Below, one piece after another: positions 32,545 through 44,116 of a stretch of 64,000 bases of DNA. The notes under the pieces are model-generated. The model was not told where the DNA came from. It searched no databases and was given only the letters and a program-made list of their open reading frames with translations. Position numbers and translations under genes: made by a program. The stretch comes from Chloranthus sessilifolius (Eukaryota > Streptophyta > Magnoliopsida > Chloranthales > Chloranthaceae): positions 141,729,725 to 141,793,724 of the forward strand of contig CM037588.1 of assembly GCA_021018995.1 (NCBI GenBank). The letters are read 5' to 3'. The first letter of the stretch is position 1. Each line of letters opens with the position of its first letter.

Positions 32545-33713
32545 TGTGCAATCGTGGGAATCGGGATGATCCCGTCGCGACGATGTGCTCTCTAACGAAA
32601 AAAAATATAGAGTCGCCACCCGGAGCTTTCGGTGTCCTGGGATACCTAGTTCATTTTTATAAGCACCCAAGTGCTAAAAATATGACTCTGAATCTGGTCC
32701 ACACAAAAGGCTCTTGCGTAGGGGCTTCGGTTATCGATCGGGAAGGTATTAGGCACCCGCTTAATGCGGTCTCTACTAATGGCCAAAAATAAAATGAAGT
32801 GAAAGAAAAGAAAATAGCTTCCTCTTGCCAAAAAGGGCTTAGAATCCTATTTGTGCCCATCCGTTCCTATCGAAAAATCGGCGGCGTAACGGCACAAATG
32901 GGAGGATGGAGGGAGCTAGAAAGATATAGGAGAAGAAAGGGGAGAGCCGGAGCCCTCGGGCCCTTATAGCAGCGTAGAGGAGCCTTGCGTGGCTTGCTTT
33001 GATGAGCTCTTGAAGGCCTTGTATGGTGGAAAATGAGGTTCTAACTCCTAGGACTTGAAGCTAAGAGGTAGGGAAGGGAGGCTAGGGGTTCACACACACC
33101 TAGGCTAAGGGTTTTGGATGCAAGAACAAGCTTGAAATGGGTTGGGAGGTTCTGGAATTTGGGTGAAAATATTGCACAAAAGGGAGGAAGAACTTCTCAC
33201 TTTCAGCTCTTTCTCTCTTAAGCAAATTTCTCAACCCCTAAGCAAAGGGGTGGGGGGCTCTATTTATAGGAAAAGGGTGGGTTAGGAGGCCACTTAAGAG
33301 CTAAATTAGTTTAGCAATTAGGTAATCTCACATCTAACGTTTCCTAGGATTTTAAGAGCTTGGAAAGGTGTGAAGGTGGTTCTAATGGTGGATGATGGGG
33401 TGAGGCTTTAGGCCACTTGGAGGGTTGCAAATAAGTAAGGAATGGGTGCAACAGAACTATTGAAACACACTCCAAAGGTCGAGGTGGTCAACAAGTCAAA
33501 CCCCAAACAAGAAATTCAGGGCAAAATCTAACAGTTATTGTTCATATTAGTTGCGTCAGGCAAATGTACAGTAAAACGGTAAAGAATAGTGCCTGGAAGT
33601 GAGCTCGCGGGGTTGGGGCCTACTGTTGAACCTGCCAGGCTAAAATCCTGGGAAGGTTAACCTATTAGTTACGGCAGGCAAAATTATACCTGGCGCAACT
33701 ATTTATGCTTCTT
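32545..33713 (-). repeat. 5' LTR of Tat/Ogre element, truncated
   Basis: R-U5 and the proximal U3, aligned with 9193 to about 10345. TATA word at 33260-33269. Three partial palindromes at 33548-33561, 33659-33676 and 33693-33710. Similarity stops near 33713, where the end of an unrelated LTR begins, so about 1.7 kb of U3 and the right target duplication are gone. Confidence 0.85.
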
Positions 33714-34993
33714 ATTGAAACAGTCAAAGCAGTTTCTACTTATAATAGAATGCAAATGAAACGTAGGGTTCCCTTACCTCAACAAAGATGGTTCAAATTA
33801 CAAGCATAAGCAGTCCTCACAAAGGACTCCCAATTTTCAAAACCTACAAAGATTAACACTCTCAGTGTTAATATTGGACCAAGAGTCAAACCCAAAAGCT
33901 TGCCGAGAAAAAATCCGACAAATATTTCAAAGGTCTGAAACAGGGAAGAATTCGACCCTAGAATTCAAATTCGTGGGTCGAATTTGGAATTCCATGGTCG
34001 AATTCAAATTCGACCCTCGAATTCCAAAAATCTCATCAGGCTTGAAAATTCAAAAATCGACCCTCGATTTTCAATTCGATGGTCGAATTCCAAATTCAAC
34101 CCTCGAATTGGAAATCGACCCTCGAATTTTGAAAACTACATCAGGCTTGAAAATCCACTTTTTGACCTTCGAATTTCAAATCGATGGTCGAATTCCAAAT
34201 TCGACCCTCGAATTGGAATTCAACCCTCGAATTTGCTCAGGTCTGTAGCTGTCAAAATTTTCATCCCCGGATTCTTTCTTTCTTATTCAACCACAACCTT
34301 CTTATCTTATTTAAACACACCACATTCTACTCTAAACAAAACATAAATTTAAATGACACAAGGAGGTTTAAAGGCCTACCTCTTGTAGCTTAAACCGTTG
34401 CTTCCGTTGCACCAAATCACGCAACGGAACCAATCTCCAAAGCTTATCGGTTTAGAACTTCAAATCAGTCCATCATTTATAGTGTGGTGGCCACTGCCTC
34501 AGCAACCAACAAGATCACACAGAACATATCACTCTCCACATTTCTCTTCTCTTTCAATGGTTCGAACCAATCAAAATTCCAATACAATTCTAATCAATGG
34601 TCGAGATGGGGAGAGGAATTCTCAAGCTCTCAAGATCTAGGATTAAGATGAGGCAAGGCTTAGAGGTTTATAATTTCCAACGAGAGAGAGAAGTTACACT
34701 TCTCTTTCAATCTCTCTTATAACAAATAAAAAACAAACAAAACAAATATCTAGATTTTTATATTTACCACTTATCCACTTAAATTGCAAAAGTGTCCCAT
34801 GTTGAACACATACACCTACCCTATCGTGTAAGTCATCGATTACATGACTTGCACACCTCTCAAGACAAAGTCCTTTGACCATTAGTCTTATCATTGGCTT
34901 AGCTTACCAAAATCTAGGAAAATCCCTCAATATTTTTTGGACACACTTACTGAGGTAAATGAAAAATAGGCCAAAAATATCAGGGATATTACA
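33714..34993 (-). repeat. 3' LTR (5' half only) of a chromovirus-like element
   Basis: On the minus strand it starts TGTAATATCCCTGATATTTT at 34993, directly after a polypurine tract (CCTAAGGAGGGGAGAA, 35010-34994). It contains the TCGAATTC-type array and a CCTTACCTC landmark like that of the Tekay LTRs. The distal half (R-U5) is missing. Confidence 0.75.
33950..34237. repeat. TCGAATT/AATTCGA inverted motif array
   Basis: About a dozen alternating ATTCGACCCTCGAATT and ATGGTCGAATTC words, in the same position of the LTR as the ATCGAT array of the Tekay element but with a different motif. Apparent ORFs here only translate the repeat. Confidence 0.85.
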
Positions 34994-35623
34994 TTCTCCC
35001 CTCCTTAGGAATTTTTGTCCTCGAAAATATAATGCAACACACACCATACAACGAAACGAAAAGGAAAACATGGGCCACTGTGCGCTGATCTTGCAGGGCA
35101 CGCAAGTCAAGAGATTGGATCCGTAGTAACCTGGATGTACTGCATGTGGCACCAAAAGGGCCATAGTGGATCGCATCCGTACATGGATGCCTACACCCAA
35201 AGTGTCACGTGCCGGGAGACCGCTGCACAGTGACGCATGAAAACAACAAAGAAAATAGAATCCCACCATAGCAACAAAAGATAAAAGACAAAACCACATA
35301 GATAGCAAAACCCACATAGAGAGTAGATGGAACAATGTCTAGAACAAATACATACAAGATGAAACAAAACAAAGTATCCGATCAAAATCCCAAAATAAGA
35401 AATATAAAAGATAACAAAAGTAGGACCACCAGGTCCTAAAATAATCCATAAAAGAAATAATAAGTACATGCCCCAAAATATCCAAAAATAAATCACATCC
35501 CCCAAAGCAACACTAAAACTCCCCCGCAACAGTTGGACCAGCCTGATCCTGGTCATCGTCCCCATCATCAGCGTCGACACCCGAACCATCCTCTCTGGCC
35601 TGAGTAGGCATGCTGCACTTTCA
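34994..35623 (-). mobile_element. Internal 3' remnant of the same chromovirus-like element
   Basis: About 630 bp between the two LTR pieces, beginning with the PPT. A minus-strand frame (35191-35664) is open, but most of it is hydrophobic and not recognised as pol. Everything from PBS through pol has been deleted. Confidence 0.6.
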
Positions 35624-35763
35624 CACCTCTCAAGACAAAGTCCTTTGACCATTAGTCTTATCATAGCCTTAGCTTACCAAAATATAAAAATATCCCTCAA
35701 TAATTTCCGGACATGCTTACCGAGGTAAACGAAAAATAGGCCAAAAATATCAGGGATATTACA
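35624..35763 (-). repeat. 140-bp LTR start, second copy
   Basis: Near-identical to 34850-34993 (both end GGGATATTACA on the plus strand). It is the first 140 bases of the 5' LTR of the deleted element. Confidence 0.85.
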
Positions 35764-38156
35764 GAAGGAATGTGAGGTGCACTGTTTGGGAGAGATAAAG
35801 AACGGCATAGAGAATTGTTTCAACAGCTCTTGGAGTAGCGACTCTGCCAAGGTGTGGATACTCTTCTGGTAGGAAGGAATGAGAAACTCTGATTGAAGGT
35901 GGTTAGAAGCCAAGGACAGATCTTTATCGATGACAAAACGTTCTCTCGGACGTTGATGCCAGTATCTTAGTTAGGGTGTGTCTAGATTCTTCCTAGGTTT
36001 ATACTTTTATGTAGTTATTTTTTTTAGTATTTTAATATTTCTTTTCATAATCATTATAAATATTCACATAATATATGATATTTTTCTATTGACTAATTTT
36101 TTTTAACTATGTAATTATTACTAACCTTCAATTTTTGTTATTGATACTCTGAGCATAAGCCGAGGATATTTTCTCTCAAGTTAGGGGGAAAGTATATATT
36201 TGGTGACAAATTTTTTTCGGTATCTGTACAACCTTATCAATAATTTAACGGTAGATAAATTTAGAATCTCCCCTGTTTTTGTGCCAATGATGGTATTGTC
36301 CAACTCAAGTTTGGGGGGGGGGGGGGGGGGGGGGGGATGCACAACTTCTGTGTATAGTAGTAGTTAATTAGTATAATCAATTTTACTTTATTTTTAGCAT
36401 AATTTTTTGAAAATTTCAGTTAACCATTATATGTGAAGTATGATAGAAAAATTTTATAAATCCAAAAACTTTACAATCCATCATAGTAAGAGTTCAACAA
36501 TCACAACAATTGAACAGTTACAATTCATGTTAGCTCTTTTGAATACTGTATCAATTGAATGTTTGAAACTATACGATTGATTTAAACTACAATATTTAAA
36601 TTATAGTTTCAAAATCATATAGCCAGTGAGCTTTTGAGCCAAATTCTTTTTCTATTATGAGAAACTACTATTTCTATTGAAGCTTAAAAATTTCTTGAAC
36701 TTCTTATTTTGTTGAAATCTCATATTGATGAACTTAGAATTAAAATATTCTATGATAACCTATTTTTTTTTGTCTAGAACTATCTGTTTGAAATATCAAA
36801 ACAAGAAAGCATCTATGCTAGTAAATCATGAAAATGATAAAAGGCCATCTTTTGTTAACCAGAGCCAAAAAAGCCAAAATCTCATAAAATAATTATCCTT
36901 TGAACCCTTATTAGAAGCTTAAACCGAATTTCTTTGTACCAAAAATCTGATAAAACCCTTAACCATATGTACTATCCAAAACTTTCAACCTTTAACTCTT
37001 ACAATTTCTGAGTATTTAGAATGCAAAAGAGGGAGTGAAAGGAGTATAAATCAAGAGAGAGAACAGATAACTAACAAAAAGGGGACAACTAAAGAGAAAA
37101 AGAGAAGTATGGGTAAAGATTCAAAAATCGTAAAACACAATTTTAAAAGAAAAAGAAATCGAAGGGATAAAAGAAAAGAAAAATTGTAAGTTCCGATTCT
37201 ACAAAGAGAAAAGAAGAGAAGCAAAAAGCTTCTAAACTAAGAAAAATCGTAAAATACGATTAGAAAAGAAAAATAGGGATTTATAGAAGAAAAAGAAAAA
37301 TGGAAAGAAGTCATCCAACTTTTTGGATATTTACTGAAGCTGAAACAAAGAAGAGAGAAAAGAAGAACTAAATTCTCAGGATCTTTTAAATCCTCTCTAT
37401 CTTTTCTTGAAATCTTTTAACCAAAAGCCCTATTACAGGCCGAAGGAAAGACCTTTTTGATTTATAATTTGGAAAAGCATAAGCCTAGTAGAGATATGAA
37501 TAACAAATATTATGGATTACACAAGGAATCATATGAATAGAGTAGATTATCTTTCCATGAGATTTAATTTTTGCACTTATCATTTGAATAAATTCTTCCA
37601 AAGAAATATAATAAAGTTAGAACCCAAAATTTCAACACCATTTTGAGAGTATGCTGAAAAGTGAGTTGAATGAAAATATTTTCTAAATCTACAGTTTAGA
37701 AAAATCTTTGAAGGATAAACTTTTCACTGATACGCACACACTCCACGCTTACAGAGTTGAAATTACTGAGTTCTGATCAAGGATATCTGCGATGATGGCA
37801 AGTAAAGATAAAAGATTTGTAATTTTTGAAAATAATGATAAACATATGATGATTGACTTAGTGTACAAAATTAGTTTAGTAAAATTTTTTTTTTAAAATT
37901 TTAACTTTGAAAATATTTTGAAAAAACAAATCCAAAAATATTTGAAGTTTGTAGGTAACTTCACTGGAAACCTTTAGGAGACTACAACTCCTCCACTAGA
38001 GATCACCTAAGGGATTAAAGGCTTGTTGCATCTGCTTAATGCAATTGTGCTCCATACGAAAGTGCTCCATACGAAAGTGGCATTTAATTTAATAAAATTT
38101 GGAGTAGTATTTTTTCCTTGTTTTCTAGGGACTAGTAAAGCTTAAGTTTGGGGGTG
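35764..38156 (+). mobile_element. 3' internal end of an Athila-like element
   Basis: AT-rich and non-coding. It ends in the PPT (AAGTTTGGGGGTG, 38144-38156) that abuts the LTR at 38157. A second PPT-like site with 24 Gs lies at 36307-36336. Scattered AATCGTAAAAYACGATT-type inverted words at 37123-37267 resemble those of its LTR. No gag or pol is present, so the 5' part is lost. Confidence 0.65.
36307..36336 (+). repeat. PPT-like AAGTTT followed by (G)24
   Basis: AACTCAAGTTT then 24 consecutive G (36313-36336). It has the same opening as the true PPT 1.8 kb downstream. Confidence 0.9.
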
Positions 38157-39662
38157 TGATCAGTCACATAATTTACCATTTTATTACCCTTAACTTAGGG
38201 ATGCTAGACCTCAGTTTGCTACTAACGAGTTAATGATGTGCAGATATTAAGAAAAATCAGTAAAAGAGAATCAAAGAGTTAATCTTTGTCAAAATGAACT
38301 CAAAAAGTAGTAAGACGATTGAGTGTAAAAAGACGATTCGCTATATATTGAAAGCTAGAAAATCGTGAAAGATGATTGAGCGATCTTACTAAAGAAGAGA
38401 ATAAGAAATCATAATTTACGATTCTTCTGAAGACGTTCAAAGAGTTGAAGCGATACAGAGGAGAAAAATGAACAATCGTAATTTAGAGAACCTTCAAGAG
38501 AGAAAGCTATGAAAGATAGAAAATTGTGATTTACGATTTTCCAAAAAAAGAGAACAATCATAATTTACGATTGTACAAAAGAGAAGTTTTCCTGCAGCTA
38601 CTGCTACTACGGATCACGTAAAGATTTTCACCGCCATGTATCAAATTAGAAGAACTCTTGAATCAGAAGTTTGACAAAATCACGGATCCGAGAAGATTGA
38701 TGAAGGAAGACTCTTAGAAGATCTCGACTACTAAGTAAAAAGAAACAATCCAGAAGCGCATCAACCATAGAAAGCAAGGAAGAATAGAATTAGAAGTAAA
38801 ATTATAATAAAAATATTTTTAGTTTCTTTTATTAGAATTAACTTGTAAACCGACTCCTTATGATCTATAAATAAAAGAGCCCGATATAGGAATAAACCAT
38901 CAAAGAAATTCTCAACATCAATTGATGACTAAGGTTGGGTTTTCTTTCGATCAATTTAGAGTAGATTTTTATTGCTTTGTAGATTAGATATCCAAGGTTC
39001 CTCGATCACAATTGATGACTGGGATTGAGAGCTGGAATATTAGTATAGATATTTGTAATTTCTCAGAAGCAACTGACGACTGCGGCTGAGAAGTGAAAGA
39101 TATAATTTTATTGCTTTCTAGTTTAGATTTTATTTGTTTTATTTACTGCTTTGTAAACATCTTCAAATTTTGATTTGAATTGACGACTCAGGTTGAGGTT
39201 TGCAGATTAGTATAATGATATTTTAATTTTCATCTTTGATTTTCTAGAGTTTGATTTATGGTAGATTAAAGATTAGTATAAATCTATATTGAAGGATTTT
39301 TAGTTTTTGATTGATGCCCAAATTCTAGAAAACTGAGATATAGTGTAACGGTATTTTAAATTTGTAAATATCCAAAATTTGAAGGATTGTGATTAAAAAT
39401 CATAATCTGGAAGGAGGAGGATTAGGATTTATTTTCTATAATTTAGTTTAAGAAACCATTCTTTTATTCATATTTCTCCATTAGTTTAGAACCTTAAAAG
39501 ATAAATATAAGTTTTTGAAACAGAAATATATGCATGTAAGATAATTAATTCTTCGTGGGAACGATCCTATCGCTACGCTATAATTTCCATTGTGCGCTTG
39601 CAATAGGTTAAGGCTTGATTTTAATTTAATTTTATACATATAACCCAGCGATCAATACAACA
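38157..39662 (+). repeat. 3' LTR of Athila-like element
   Basis: Starts TGATCAGTCACATAATTTACC-like wording (38157 onward) and ends ACAACA near 39662. It contains a motif array at 38308-38577, a TATA word CTATAAATAA near 38865 and several 'ATTGACGACT.GGGATTGAG' phrases. It aligns with the split LTR at 40374-41268 plus 52186-52585. Confidence 0.8.
38308..38577. repeat. AATCGTAAATTACGATT-type inverted motif array
   Basis: Copies near 38308, 38326, 38367, 38407 (AATCATAATTTACGATT), 38471, 38520 (AATTGTGATTTACGATT) and 38557 (AATCATAATTTACGATT). The related LTR has weaker copies at 40540-40735. Confidence 0.8.
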
Positions 39663-40373
39663 CCCCAAGAAAGTCTGTGTGGCATGCCAACATGTCGACG
39701 GCTTAGCATAAATGATGGTTGACGTGACTTGCCCTAACGTGTCTCCCAACTGATGTAATTAATATTCTCCCAAAATATTAAGAAGAGGAGACGATGAGGG
39801 TTTAGTTGTCTATTAGATAGGAGCAATAGTTTAAGTACGTTATTGATGTCGGGGTTAAAGTTCAGGGATTTTTTTGAAATTTTCCCAACATTTAATTAAG
39901 AGTTAGTCTATAATGAGGGATATATATATAAGATGAGCAAAAAGTTACTATTTGGAGCATAACAGAGGCATAACAGAGAGATATAATGCCAAAACTTTTT
40001 GGTGTATCACATAGGCGTAAGTGAATATTAGATAAGGGTTACTCTTTTTAGGTTTTTGATTATTGGTTATGGGAAATGTTTATGGTATATTACAGAGAAG
40101 ATCAAGGCTCAATTCAGATTATGGGAGGTATATATGGAATGTCCCTAATCCACCCATACAGCCATCAAACCAGAAATTTCTTGAACCACAAATATACAAA
40201 AAAAATCTAGTTGAACCAACGAAACCCATAACATATACTCTCTATGCTTTCTCCTTTTGGTTTCCATCTCGAACTTATTACACCTCCAAAGGAGCCCTGG
40301 AATAATTTGGACGGGGCTCTCGCACATCAGTGGATCAACTCAGCCAAATTCTCCGCACGCTCTGTTTGGGCAG
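39663..40373. other. 711-bp spacer between two related LTRs
   Basis: No known gene. An 80-codon frame at 40063-40305 (MVMGNVYGILQ..) has no recognised domain. This is presumably older host or repeat DNA into which both elements inserted. Confidence 0.4.
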
Positions 40374-41268
40374 TGATCAATCATAAAATTTACCATTTTA
40401 TCACCCTTAACTTAGTGATGCTAGACCTTAGTTTGCTACTAATGATATGCTAATGTGCAGATATTTAGAACAGTTAGCAGAAAAGAGCCAAAGTGTTAAT
40501 ATTTGCCAAAATAAACTCAAAAAGCAGAAAAAAGGCAATCGCACGTAAATATAGCCAAAATCATAATCTCAAGAAGTCAAAACTGAAGAAGAAAAAAAGA
40601 ATCGTATCCACGATTTCACAAAAGAAAGCTTAAGACTAGAGAGAACGTACTAAAGATACGATCGATCGTGTTATAAGGAATCGTACTGAAGAAATAAGCG
40701 AAATCGTATTTAAGATTTTGTAAGATAAAGCTCATGTTGCTGCTAAAATCACATGAGAATTGCAAAGCCATGCACCGCCATAGAAGAACTCTTAAATAGA
40801 AATCTTGCACTCTACGAATCTGAGAAGATTGGTGAAGAAAATCCCTCTACTGCTGTAAATTAGGAAAAGAGTCCTACGCGCATCTACTATTTGAAGCAAG
40901 GAAGATTTGGATTAGGAAATTTAGTTTTATAAGGAATATTTTATTTTAGTAGTTTACTTTATTTAGAATTTTATACCATGTAACCGACCCCTTATGGATC
41001 TATAAATAAGAGGGCTCGCCACCCAGAATAAGCATTTAAGGCCTCTCAGTGGCATTTGACGACTGTAATTGGGAATCGAAAGATCAAAGTAGTGTAGTTT
41101 TGTTTCTGAGAAATCTCAATGACAATTGATCACTGGGATTGGGCGGATGAAGTGAAAATTAGTTTAGATTTATTTTTATGTAATTTACTGCTTTCTTTTA
41201 TTGCTTTGTAAACATCCAATAGTTCATGATTTTAATTGACGACTAAAGTTGGGAATTTGAGGATTATT
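40374..41268 (+). repeat. 5' LTR of the 40.4-56.5 kb Athila-like element, first part
   Basis: Starts TGATCAATCATAAAATTTACC-like (40374) and aligns with 38157 onward. TATA word CTATAAATAA at about 41000. The LTR is interrupted at 41268 by the Tekay insertion and resumes at 52186. Confidence 0.85.
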
Positions 41269-43620
41269 TGTGACAGCTCAGATTTCGGCTCCCCAAAACT
41301 CATGCCATCAGCACGACCATCGAGGCTGTGCCTCATATACCTGCACAGAACATTGGTATATCCAAGCAACAATAAAGCAAAATAAAGCATAAGAATTAAA
41401 TCGAACGAAATCTCCAGTTCTATATATATAACCATCAAAATAAGTAATCCAAAAGATGGTTCTAATCTCATGCCAACGCATGAGCAAAAGAACCCACCCG
41501 AACCATCAGTGACGACACAACAGTCACCTTGGATGGTTCGCCAAAAGAATATATCATTGTTTAATTACATTTTCTCAAAAATAGCTTGACATACCAAGCC
41601 GTACAGTACTCTCTCAAAATTAAATCAAAGTACGCACGAATCATCTAGAAGAAGTCCTCAGGAGGGGGCTCCAAATCCTCCCCAAGTACGTAATCTGAAT
41701 CCTCCGGATCTACACTTCCCAAAGTAGCAGCAGCCGCAAGCATAAGACCTGTGACGTATAGTCTAAAGAGTGAGCTACATCATAGCTCAATAGAGAAACA
41801 ACTGAATGAACATATAAGTTAATCTCTCACATATATTCCATGATATTTGGCAGTATGATGTAAAAATGAATTAGCTAGAAAAGTAATTTAAATGACTGAA
41901 AAGATGCTCTAGATGTTATGGTTACTTTACATGTTTCCATTTGTTCTGAACTTGCTCATATAAGACAATGATTTGGCCTAAAGACTTAAATCATAACTTA
42001 AATATTCCCTTATTTACTATAGCATCGGGCGCCCGATGGAATACCCTCCATCGTGGTCTAATCAAGCCATTTTTATATCATTTTTCATTCATTCAATACT
42101 ACCCAGGTCTCTTTCTCATAGGTGACGGGGTTTAAGTCTCATACATACATACATCCCTGGGATGTGCAACAGGTGTACGGATTGGGCGCCGTACCGGTCA
42201 CGGATATTCTACCGAATCAGTCGTGGGTATCCCGCCACGTCGATGGGGTATTCTCCAAACCTTAAATATCAAAAGTACAATACATATAATTATTCACCGT
42301 ATGATTGTGCTAAATATATTATATTAGGCCTTATCAATTCTCATTCACTTTGCTTTACATTTTTACATACATCCCTGGGATGTCCAACTGAATGCATCAC
42401 ACAGATGCCCTTATCATATTCACATCCCTTGGGGACCAAACTCATTTTATTATTTAGTGTTCACACACACACACCCTTAAGATTCACATTTTCGATGCAT
42501 AAGTATTTATTTCTATATCACTACATACATGCTCTTGCTATTAAAATACATGTTCAAGGTGTTCCCTACCTCACGCGCATTAATCCTCAAGCATCAAGGT
42601 CCAATGCATTTCCCATGCTCGCACTCACTTGTATGACCTATGGTACATTATAGCATAAGCAAAGCATTAAGAAAGATGCATAAAAGAAAGTATAAGACCC
42701 TCCCTGAATCCCAAAGTTCAAAACAGAAGTAAACAGAAACTGCTCAAATCGATTGATCGATCTCCAAAATCGATCAATCGAATTCCCAAAATCGATTAAT
42801 CGAAATTCCAAAATCGATTGATCGACTTTCAAATCGATCAATCGGTTTTCTCAGGCTCTTGATTTTCCAGCCACTGAGAGTGCTCAGACGATTAATCGAT
42901 TTTAAATTGATTAATCAAAATCCACAAATCGATTGATCGATTTAAATCAATCAATCGGTTTTGGGCATTTTTGGTCAGCTAACTTCTGATCAAAATCTAT
43001 TGATCGATTTTCCAAATCGGTCAATCGATTTGGTAAAAAATCCAGCCCTTTGTGGGCATTTCTTCCAGTTTTCTTCCTTGCCATTATCCATTCTTTTTCT
43101 AGTTCTTTAACTCATCATTTTAACAATCTAACCATAACCTTATACTCATTGAAATTCTACAAGAATTCATACCTTAAATCAATCTTTTGATTGATTCTAT
43201 GGCTTGGCTAAAATCTAGGGCTCCTCGCTCCGATTCTCACGAACTCCAATACGTCGTATCCGGAGTAATTGCTCAAGCCCTTCTTCAATTCAGAATCTTC
43301 ACTAATTTTTCTAGCATTTACTCCATCTCTTACTCTCTCTCTCTCTCTCTCCATAAATCCTCTCACCAACCTTGTTAAGGAGAATTAACTTCTCTTAGTT
43401 ATTGCCTCCTTTTAACCCTTCATGCTTTGGTGTAAAGCACATACACCAAAGATAGGTGTATATAACCTCTAACAAGATCCTACGCTACGCATATGTGTTC
43501 ATTCCCATCAAGGCTCATTTAACCATAGTCATGGTGTTGACTTTCACTTGGTCAAACCTATGACCATTCGAGCACGCATCTCGAGGAAATTGTTCAAAGC
43601 CAAATTTCGGGGATGTTATA
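41269..43620 (-). repeat. 3' LTR of Tekay element
   Basis: 2352 bp. It aligns over its full length with 49819-52180 with a few percent differences and small indels by eye. It contains the ATCGAT array (42747-43032) and CT-repeat near 43333. Confidence 0.93.
42747..43032. repeat. ATCGATTGATCGAT-type inverted motif array
   Basis: About eleven AATCGATTGATCGAT / ATCGATCAATCGA words in both orientations over 285 bp. The same array is in the partner LTR at 51301-51607, in places re-ordered or mutated. Confidence 0.92.
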
Positions 43621-43635
43621 TTCTCCCCACCTTGG
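43621..43635 (-). other. PPT of Tekay element
   Basis: The minus strand reads CCAAGGTGGGGAGAA immediately before the 3' LTR. Confidence 0.8.
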
Positions 43636-44116
43636 AAATTTTTGTCCTCAAAAATGTACCCAATGGCTTCCCTTTGGAATACCCACACACATTGACAGAT
43701 GTAGTTTTAATCAAAAGCAAACACTATACATCTTGCATGAAGACTTATTATATTTGCAGTAATTCGGAGTAAACAAGTACAAGCCAAAACAATTTACGAA
43801 CCGAAATTGGATTTGCATGCTATACAATGGTTACACGCACCCAAAAAGTAGAATCCCAAAAGCAACGGCATCCATGCCAGTTTTGGGATTTTCTTTCCCA
43901 TTTTGAAATTTTCACTTGAGTTTTCTTTTAGGTGCCATTTTTCTCCTCTTTTGGCTAGCAAACCTACAATGGTTTAGGGGCTTTGGGAGGATCGTATTCG
44001 AATCGAATCACACCCGTTCAGATCAAACACGCAAGGTAAACCCTAGTTCTTTGTTTTCCCTTCAATTTGACTCATCAAAGCCCTAGTTTTTGAAAAAAAA
44101 TTTAGTTAAACCCACA
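43636..44116 (+). other. Leader of the antisense Tekay ORF
   Basis: 480 bp between PPT and the ATG. It carries ACACGCAAG followed by GTAAACCC (possible splice donor at 44035, like the CACAAG-GTAACC donor of the PMD leader) and a telo-box. No coding potential. Confidence 0.45.

Larger units (their letters stand above)
9193..33713 (-). mobile_element. Tat/Ogre-lineage Ty3/gypsy retrotransposon with antisense accessory genes
   Basis: A giant element reading right to left: truncated 5' LTR (33713-32545), tRNA PBS, about 1.6 kb leader, gag, protease, RT, RNase H, second (archaeal-type) RNase H, zinc-binding start of integrase, two plus-strand accessory genes, PPT, 3' LTR (12034-9193). The second RNase H after the RT-linked one is the hallmark of the Tat/Ogre lineage. 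Extra ORFs, including PMD-type ones, are known from some plant Ty3/gypsy elements. Without the 6.6 kb nested insertion the element is about 17.9 kb, normal for Ogre-like elements. All reading frames are interrupted and most of the integrase is deleted, so it is dead. A palindrome with 12-bp arms recurs throughout its non-coding parts. Confidence 0.9.

Noticed and set aside
33865..34346. Two overlapping plus-strand frames with repeated 'DGRIPNSTLELE'-like peptides
   Set aside because: They translate the TCGAATT motif array of an LTR, and both frames are open for the same reason.
35191..35664. 157-codon minus-strand hydrophobic frame as a membrane protein or env-like gene
   Set aside because: It starts inside the LTR stub and is Phe/Leu-rich because of T-rich DNA. 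No signal, Cys pattern or known env feature.
40063..40305. 80-codon frame between two LTRs as a host gene
   Set aside because: No recognised domain, no splice context, and length compatible with chance in AT-rich DNA.
42747..43032. Possible CRISPR-like array
   Set aside because: The words are 10-15 bp, irregularly spaced, in both orientations and inside a plant LTR. There are no uniform spacers or cas genes.
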